From Algoriphagus aestuariicola (GTDB lineage Bacteria; Bacteroidota; Bacteroidia; Cytophagales; Cyclobacteriaceae), in assembly GCF_017254835.1 (NCBI RefSeq), contig NZ_JAFKCW010000002.1:1189600-1253599 (forward strand): a stretch of 64,000 nucleotides of DNA. The letters run 5' to 3'. The position numbers and the translations under genes were made by a program. Below, piece after piece: positions 60,459-64,000 of this stretch (the stretch's first letter is position 1; every line of letters begins with the position of its first letter). The notes beneath the pieces were generated by a model. The model was not told where the DNA came from, ran no database searches, and saw nothing but the letters and a program-made list of their open reading frames with translations.

Positions 60459-62888
60459 TTAATGCTTGTTTAAGTGAATTAATCCCTTGCGAATCCCCAT
60501 GATATGGGTAGCCAAAGTGGAAAATACCACCACCGATATGCTGCTCAGGGGCATCAGGACGGCGCATAGCACAGGGCTCAAATAGCCCTGCACAGCCAAG
60601 CTCAAACCCAGCGCATTGTAGAGGAAGCTCAACCCAAAGTTCAGCTTGATAATCAGTCGGCTATCTCTCGCGAAAGCCAAAAAATTGGGGATTTTTGAAA
60701 AGGATTCCGAATCCAGAATCGCATCGCTGGCCGGGGAAAAATGGCTAACCTGATCCGTGATAGCCACACCGACATGACTTTCCCGCAGCGCCCCAGCATC
60801 GTTCAGTCCATCACCAAGCATCAAGGTTTGACTTCCGCTGCTATTGAGCTCTTTGAGATAATTGAGTTTATCAGACGGACTTTGGTTGAAGTTGTATCGG
60901 ATATCGGAGGCAAGCCTCTTGGTCAGCGTATCTCTTTCGTGATCCTGATCTCCGGAAAGCACATGGAGTTCGAACTCCTTTGAAAGAGAGCTGACTACTT
61001 CTGGCGCGCTTTCGCGAAGCCCTGAGCGGATAAGAAAATAACCCAAGAAGACTCCCTCGACACTCAGGTAAACAAAATTACCAACATCATTAGGTTCATC
61101 TTTTCCGACACCTGCAAATTCCCTTGACCCTAGCCGAAACAGCTGTCCCTTATGTAGCGATTCAAGCCCCGCTCCTTGCGCCTCCCTTACCTCCGAAAGC
61201 ACTTCTACTTCTTGGCTCCCGAGCCATTGACTGATTCGGTTGCTAAGGGGGTGAGTGGATTGCCTGACCATTCCCTTGATGATCGATTTGGTTTCTGAAG
61301 TGAGATTTTCGCCAAAATATTCAATGGAAGCTCGGGACGGATTTGTCAAAGTTCCCGTCTTGTCGAAGACCAGCGTGTCGACCAGGGCAAGTTTTTCGAC
61401 CACGGAAGCATTTTTCAGGTAAAACTTCGCCTTTCCAAAAATCCTCAACGTATTGCCTAGTGTGAAAGGAGTCGACATGGAAAGAGCACAAGGACAGGAA
61501 ACGATCAGTACGGTGGTAAATGCCTTGACGGCGACCGAGGCATCCCGGCTGATCCAATAGCCAAATGCGATCACCGCAATGGCCAAGACTGTCCAGGTAA
61601 ATACACCGGATATTCGGTTTGCCAAGGGTTCCAATAATCTGGAGTTCAGATTCTTGTTTTCCCCATTGTTCCATAGGTCGGTTAGATAGCTTTGTGAGGG
61701 AAGTTTCTGTACGGTCAGGAGTACGGCCTCTCCCCTTTGCCTTCCTCCTGCGTAGATCAGGTCTCCTTTTTGCACTGGCACCGGCACTTCCTCTCCGGTG
61801 ACGAAACTATAGTCGATATTTGCCTGTCTGTCCAAAAGAACGGAATCCGCAGGTACCAACTCCTCGTTCCTCACCAGCAGCACATCTCCGAGTCTGACCT
61901 TGGTCAGAGGAACAACCTCCTCCGTGTCTTTGGATACCCGGGTCACCGCGATCGGAAAGTAGGCCTTGTAGTCTCTATCAAATTCTAGCGTAGCGAAAGT
62001 CTTCTGTTGATATATCTTTCCTAGCAGCAAAAAGAAAAGCAAACCGCCCAAGCTGTCCAGATATCCCGCATTTCCCTGCGTGAAAATCTCCCAGAGGGAG
62101 TATAAAAAGAAAGCGAAAATCCCGAGTACTATGGGCACATCCATGTTCATTTTTCGATGTCGGACAGCATGCCATGCCGACAGATAGTAATCGCTTGCAG
62201 CATAAAAAACGATCGGAAGAGCCAAGAGGACATTGAGGTAGTCAAATAGTCCCTTAAAGTCCTGGCCGAGCAGTTTCGCCTCCGAAAAATATTCGGGAAT
62301 GCTGAACAGCATCATGTTTCCAAAGCAAAATCCGGCTACACCAAGCTTGGTCAATGTCCTGCGATCCAAGTGGCTTGTCTTTTCTTGACTAAGGTCAGAG
62401 AGTTTCAGGTTGGGCTCATAGCCAAGGACTGAAAGCAAGTTGACCACTTCCTTGAGGCTGATCCGTTCATGAAGAAATTTGATCTGAACTTTCCTCTTGA
62501 TAAAATCAACTCTGCTCCCCACAATAGCGGAATTGATCTGAAAGAGATTTTCCAACAACCAGATACAAGAACTGCAATGAATCTGAGGAACGTAAAATGT
62601 GATGTGACTTTCCGTCTCGTTCCTAAAATCGAATATCTTCCCAACAACCTCGGGGTCATCGAGGTAGTCAAAACGGTTCTTCTGTTTGAAATTTCCTTTC
62701 TGGCTTTTCCCGGGATTGGAATCCAAAGTATAGAACTCGCAGAGATCGTTTTGTGCCAAAACTTCATATACCAGCTTACATCCTTGGCAGCAGAACTCCT
62801 TTCCGTCAAAGCGAATGGGTTCGAGTTCGCAGTCTTCTCCGCAGTGAAAGCACTTGGAATCGGTGTGGGTTGGAAAGATCTGATTCAT
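60459..62888 (-). CDS. ccoI: Copper-translocating P-type ATPase CcoI/FixI
   Basis: 809 aa from ATG 62888. The N-terminus has a Cys-rich metal-binding region (CFHCGEDC, FCCQGCK), then an HMA domain with IHCSSCIW (CxxC near residues 105-108). Eight membrane helices include the CPC motif in VSCPCALSMSTP. The phosphorylation motif DKTGTLTN and GDGLNDAGAL follow. It exports copper to the periplasm for cbb3 assembly. The longer in-frame start at 63005 (TTG) overlaps the gene upstream and adds 39 unrelated residues, so it is rejected. Confidence 0.95.
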   Translation of the reverse strand: MNQIFPTHTDSKCFHCGEDCELEPIRFDGKEFCCQGCKLVYEVLAQNDLCEFYTLDSNPGKSQKGNFKQKNRFDYLDDPEVVGKIFDFRNETESHITFYVPQIHCSSCIWLLENLFQINSAIVGSRVDFIKRKVQIKFLHERISLKEVVNLLSVLGYEPNLKLSDLSQEKTSHLDRRTLTKLGVAGFCFGNMMLFSIPEYFSEAKLLGQDFKGLFDYLNVLLALPIVFYAASDYYLSAWHAVRHRKMNMDVPIVLGIFAFFLYSLWEIFTQGNAGYLDSLGGLLFFLLLGKIYQQKTFATLEFDRDYKAYFPIAVTRVSKDTEEVVPLTKVRLGDVLLVRNEELVPADSVLLDRQANIDYSFVTGEEVPVPVQKGDLIYAGGRQRGEAVLLTVQKLPSQSYLTDLWNNGENKNLNSRLLEPLANRISGVFTWTVLAIAVIAFGYWISRDASVAVKAFTTVLIVSCPCALSMSTPFTLGNTLRIFGKAKFYLKNASVVEKLALVDTLVFDKTGTLTNPSRASIEYFGENLTSETKSIIKGMVRQSTHPLSNRISQWLGSQEVEVLSEVREAQGAGLESLHKGQLFRLGSREFAGVGKDEPNDVGNFVYLSVEGVFLGYFLIRSGLRESAPEVVSSLSKEFELHVLSGDQDHERDTLTKRLASDIRYNFNQSPSDKLNYLKELNSSGSQTLMLGDGLNDAGALRESHVGVAITDQVSHFSPASDAILDSESFSKIPNFLAFARDSRLIIKLNFGLSFLYNALGLSLAVQGYLSPVLCAVLMPLSSISVVVFSTLATHIMGIRKGLIHLNKH

Positions 62889-62955
62889 CTCAATGGCCTT
62901 TTGAAAATCACCCGACAAGGTTTTTTGGCATGATTGCGTTTTTCCCTCATCGCTG

Positions 62956-63582
62956 CTAGACTGACAGATAAAATGAAAGGGGATGGTTGATTGCCTTTCG
63001 GTCAAAAAATTGCAAAAGAAGTCTCAACAGGTCCTCTTGGTAATGTCTGGACGTCACCAACAACGTACAGCCATGCTTCATCCCGTATGACCAGAAATCC
63101 CCAATCCTCGTAAAATTGAACTTGATAAAACTTGTCTCCGCCACCGAAGAGGCCACCAATTGGATGACCTCCTGCTCCTCCCTGATCTTGGATTTTGGTA
63201 TAAAACTGGGAGAAATGATTGTTGCCTTGCTGTTTTGCACTAAATTCCCAAACAGGGATATAAAATTCCTGATCAATTCAGTCGAGTTGGATGTCCCGTC
63301 ATAATGAAACAGCAAATGGCCGGTAGAAAAGGCCCGGGAAAACAACAGGAGCGGAATACCTGGAAACTCAAGATCCGGGGAATTCTGTAGGCTCTCACTT
63401 TGCAGCCAATTTAGGGTTTTGAATAAGTCTGCCGTTACCAGGGTTGGGACAATGTCTCCGGGGCAAAAGCTACTTTTTGGTGACTCCGGTTGAAATGTTT
63501 CTGACAGCACCTTGCAATAGAATCCCTGGATCAAATCTTCTGGAAACTCTAGTCGAAAGGTGTGGGGTATATTTAATTCCAT
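62956..63582 (-). CDS. Unknown protein, first gene of the cbb3 operon; weak Usp-like look
   Basis: 208 aa, soluble, with no signal peptide. The middle (LLLFSRAFSTGHLLFHYDGTSNS followed by ELIRNFISLFGNLVQNSKATIISPSF) recalls a universal-stress-protein strand-helix pattern with a DG(S/T)-x-x-S turn, and the end HGCTLLVTSRHYQEDLLR also fits, but the nucleotide-binding Gly motif is not clear. The match is my own weak reading. It lies 67 bp before ccoI with no terminator between, so it is read first in the operon, behind the FNR-like site. Confidence 0.65.
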   Translation of the reverse strand: MELNIPHTFRLEFPEDLIQGFYCKVLSETFQPESPKSSFCPGDIVPTLVTADLFKTLNWLQSESLQNSPDLEFPGIPLLLFSRAFSTGHLLFHYDGTSNSTELIRNFISLFGNLVQNSKATIISPSFIPKSKIREEQEVIQLVASSVAETSFIKFNFTRIGDFWSYGMKHGCTLLVTSRHYQEDLLRLLLQFFDRKAINHPLSFYLSV

Positions 63583-63598
63583 GGCCGAAAACTATACT

Positions 63599-63606
63599 CA
63601 AAAATA
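63599..63606 (-). promoter_or_regulatory. -7 promoter box of the cbb3 operon
   Basis: On the minus strand TATTTTTG matches TAnnTTTG exactly, 16 bp before ATG 63582, so the leader is only about 10 bases. The FNR-like site is centred about 65 bp before the predicted transcript start, a class I-like position. Confidence 0.55.
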
Positions 63607-63650
63607 GAGGCCGCGCAGCTAGGGAGTCCTGACGTATGCAGGCATCAATA

Positions 63651-63664
63651 CTGATAAAAATCAG
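63651..63664. promoter_or_regulatory. FNR/CRP-type operator upstream of the cbb3 operon
   Basis: CTGATAAAAATCAG: perfect 5-bp arms with 4-base spacer; the core TGAT-N4-ATCA equals the FNR consensus core. Its centre is 75.5 bp before ATG 63582, within 1 bp of the distance of the hemN site. Confidence 0.55.
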
Positions 63665-63841
63665 GGTTTATTTCAATATCCCATCCGAAGGGAGGGATTG
63701 TTGGAATCTAAGACGGAGCATTTGTGAACCAAAAACACATGTCACATTTGCTCAAAGGCAGATTGCCTTCGCTATAAAAAAGTCTTTCTGGCCGAACTCA
63801 AAAAAATCATGGGATTCAGCTCCTTCAGCCTCCCCCAACGC

Positions 63842-63872
63842 AAAAAACCCTTTCAGTTTCCTGAAAGGGTTT
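63842..63872 (-). terminator. rRNA operon terminator
   Basis: AAACCCTTTCAG and CTGAAAGGGTTT form a 12-bp stem with a 4-base loop. On the minus strand it is followed by six T, 10 bp after the 5S gene end. Confidence 0.92.
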
Positions 63873-63881
63873 GGAATAATG

Positions 63882-63990
63882 TGGCGGCGACCTACTCTCC
63901 CGGGTGTAACCCCAGTACCATCGGCGCTGCAGGGCTTAACTTCTCTGTTCGGGATGGGAAGAGGTGGGACCCCTGCGCTAGGCCGCCTAA
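63882..63990 (-). rRNA. rrf: 5S ribosomal RNA
   Basis: The reverse complement reads GGCGGCC... and contains the 5S hallmarks CCCACCTCTTCCCATCCCG, AACAGAGAAGTTAAGCCC, CGCCGATGGTACTG and GGGAGAGTAGGTCGCCGCC. The 5' and 3' ends pair (GGCGGC/GTCGCC), giving about 109 nt. It is the last gene of an rRNA operon whose 23S lies beyond the right edge. Ends are accurate to a few bases. Confidence 0.95.
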
Positions 63991-64000
63991 ATTGTAAGTA

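Noticed and set aside
63583-63841. tRNA gene between the cbb3 operon and the 5S rRNA
   Set aside because: I looked for an acceptor stem, a T-loop (GGTTCRA) and CCA on both strands and found none. Only the promoter box and the FNR-like site are supported.

Overview
The window is about 64 kb of a Bacteroidota chromosome, most likely a Cytophagales member of the Algoriphagus/Cyclobacteriaceae type. This is inferred from several marks: an LpxC-FabZ fusion, a PorX-type receiver/PglZ regulator, a fused CcoN-CcoO oxidase subunit with a one-haem CcoP, a DUF4296 lipoprotein, Bat-type genes, TTTG/TAnnTTTG promoter boxes with very short leaders, almost no Shine-Dalgarno sequences, and several TTG starts. 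No genus can be proved without a search. The window ends in a 5S rRNA gene on the minus strand, so an rRNA operon lies just beyond the right edge. I saw no tRNA gene, no CRISPR array and no intact insertion sequence. No stretch longer than about 300 bases lacks a gene.

Layout, 1-12 kb: an aromatic amino-acid pair (aminotransferase, prephenate dehydrogenase), a beta-lactamase-fold hydrolase, a Kelch protein, a DoxX-like membrane protein, a small membrane protein of the Pycsar-effector (PycTM/DUF5706) family without a cyclase next door, a TPR sensor kinase, a SIMPL protein and a B12-binding radical SAM protein. 12-17 kb: a DUF1456 protein, a dienelactone hydrolase, an unknown protein, an MgtC/DUF4010 membrane protein, a cupin lipoprotein and an acyl-CoA thioesterase. 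17.1-19.3 kb: an AT-rich island with small palindromes, a C10 (streptopain-like) peptidase gene broken by one in-frame TGA, and a small lipoprotein gene just downstream.

19-28 kb: carbohydrate genes (GH20 hexosaminidase, GntP permease, SDR dehydrogenase, sugar isomerase/epimerase, haem-binding PVC-type lipoprotein), then a DEAD-box helicase. 28-32.5 kb: an SF1 helicase, AcpH, a small membrane protein and pyrophosphatase. 32.5-38.3 kb: an operon joining a ThiF/E1-like enzyme, a GNAT-like acyltransferase, a 7TM-DISM histidine kinase and a receiver-histidine kinase, with a second similar receiver transcribed away from it. This is the best candidate here for an undescribed signalling system.

38-50 kb: conserved core genes: alanine dehydrogenase, tsaE, porX, an HD phosphohydrolase, lpxD, lpxC-fabZ, lpxA, an ABC ATPase, a lipoprotein, mutS2 and DUF4296. 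50-53 kb: a Bat-type trio (DUF58, membrane-anchored protein, VWA protein) without moxR at its 5' end. 53-63.6 kb: oxygen-independent hemN, and on the other strand a complete cbb3 oxidase operon (unknown protein, ccoI, ccoS, ccoNO, ccoQ, ccoP, ccoG, ccoH, safE-like). The hemN gene and the cbb3 operon each carry a 14-bp FNR/CRP-type palindrome (CTGAY-N4-RTCAG) almost exactly the same distance from the start codon, which suggests shared oxygen or redox control.
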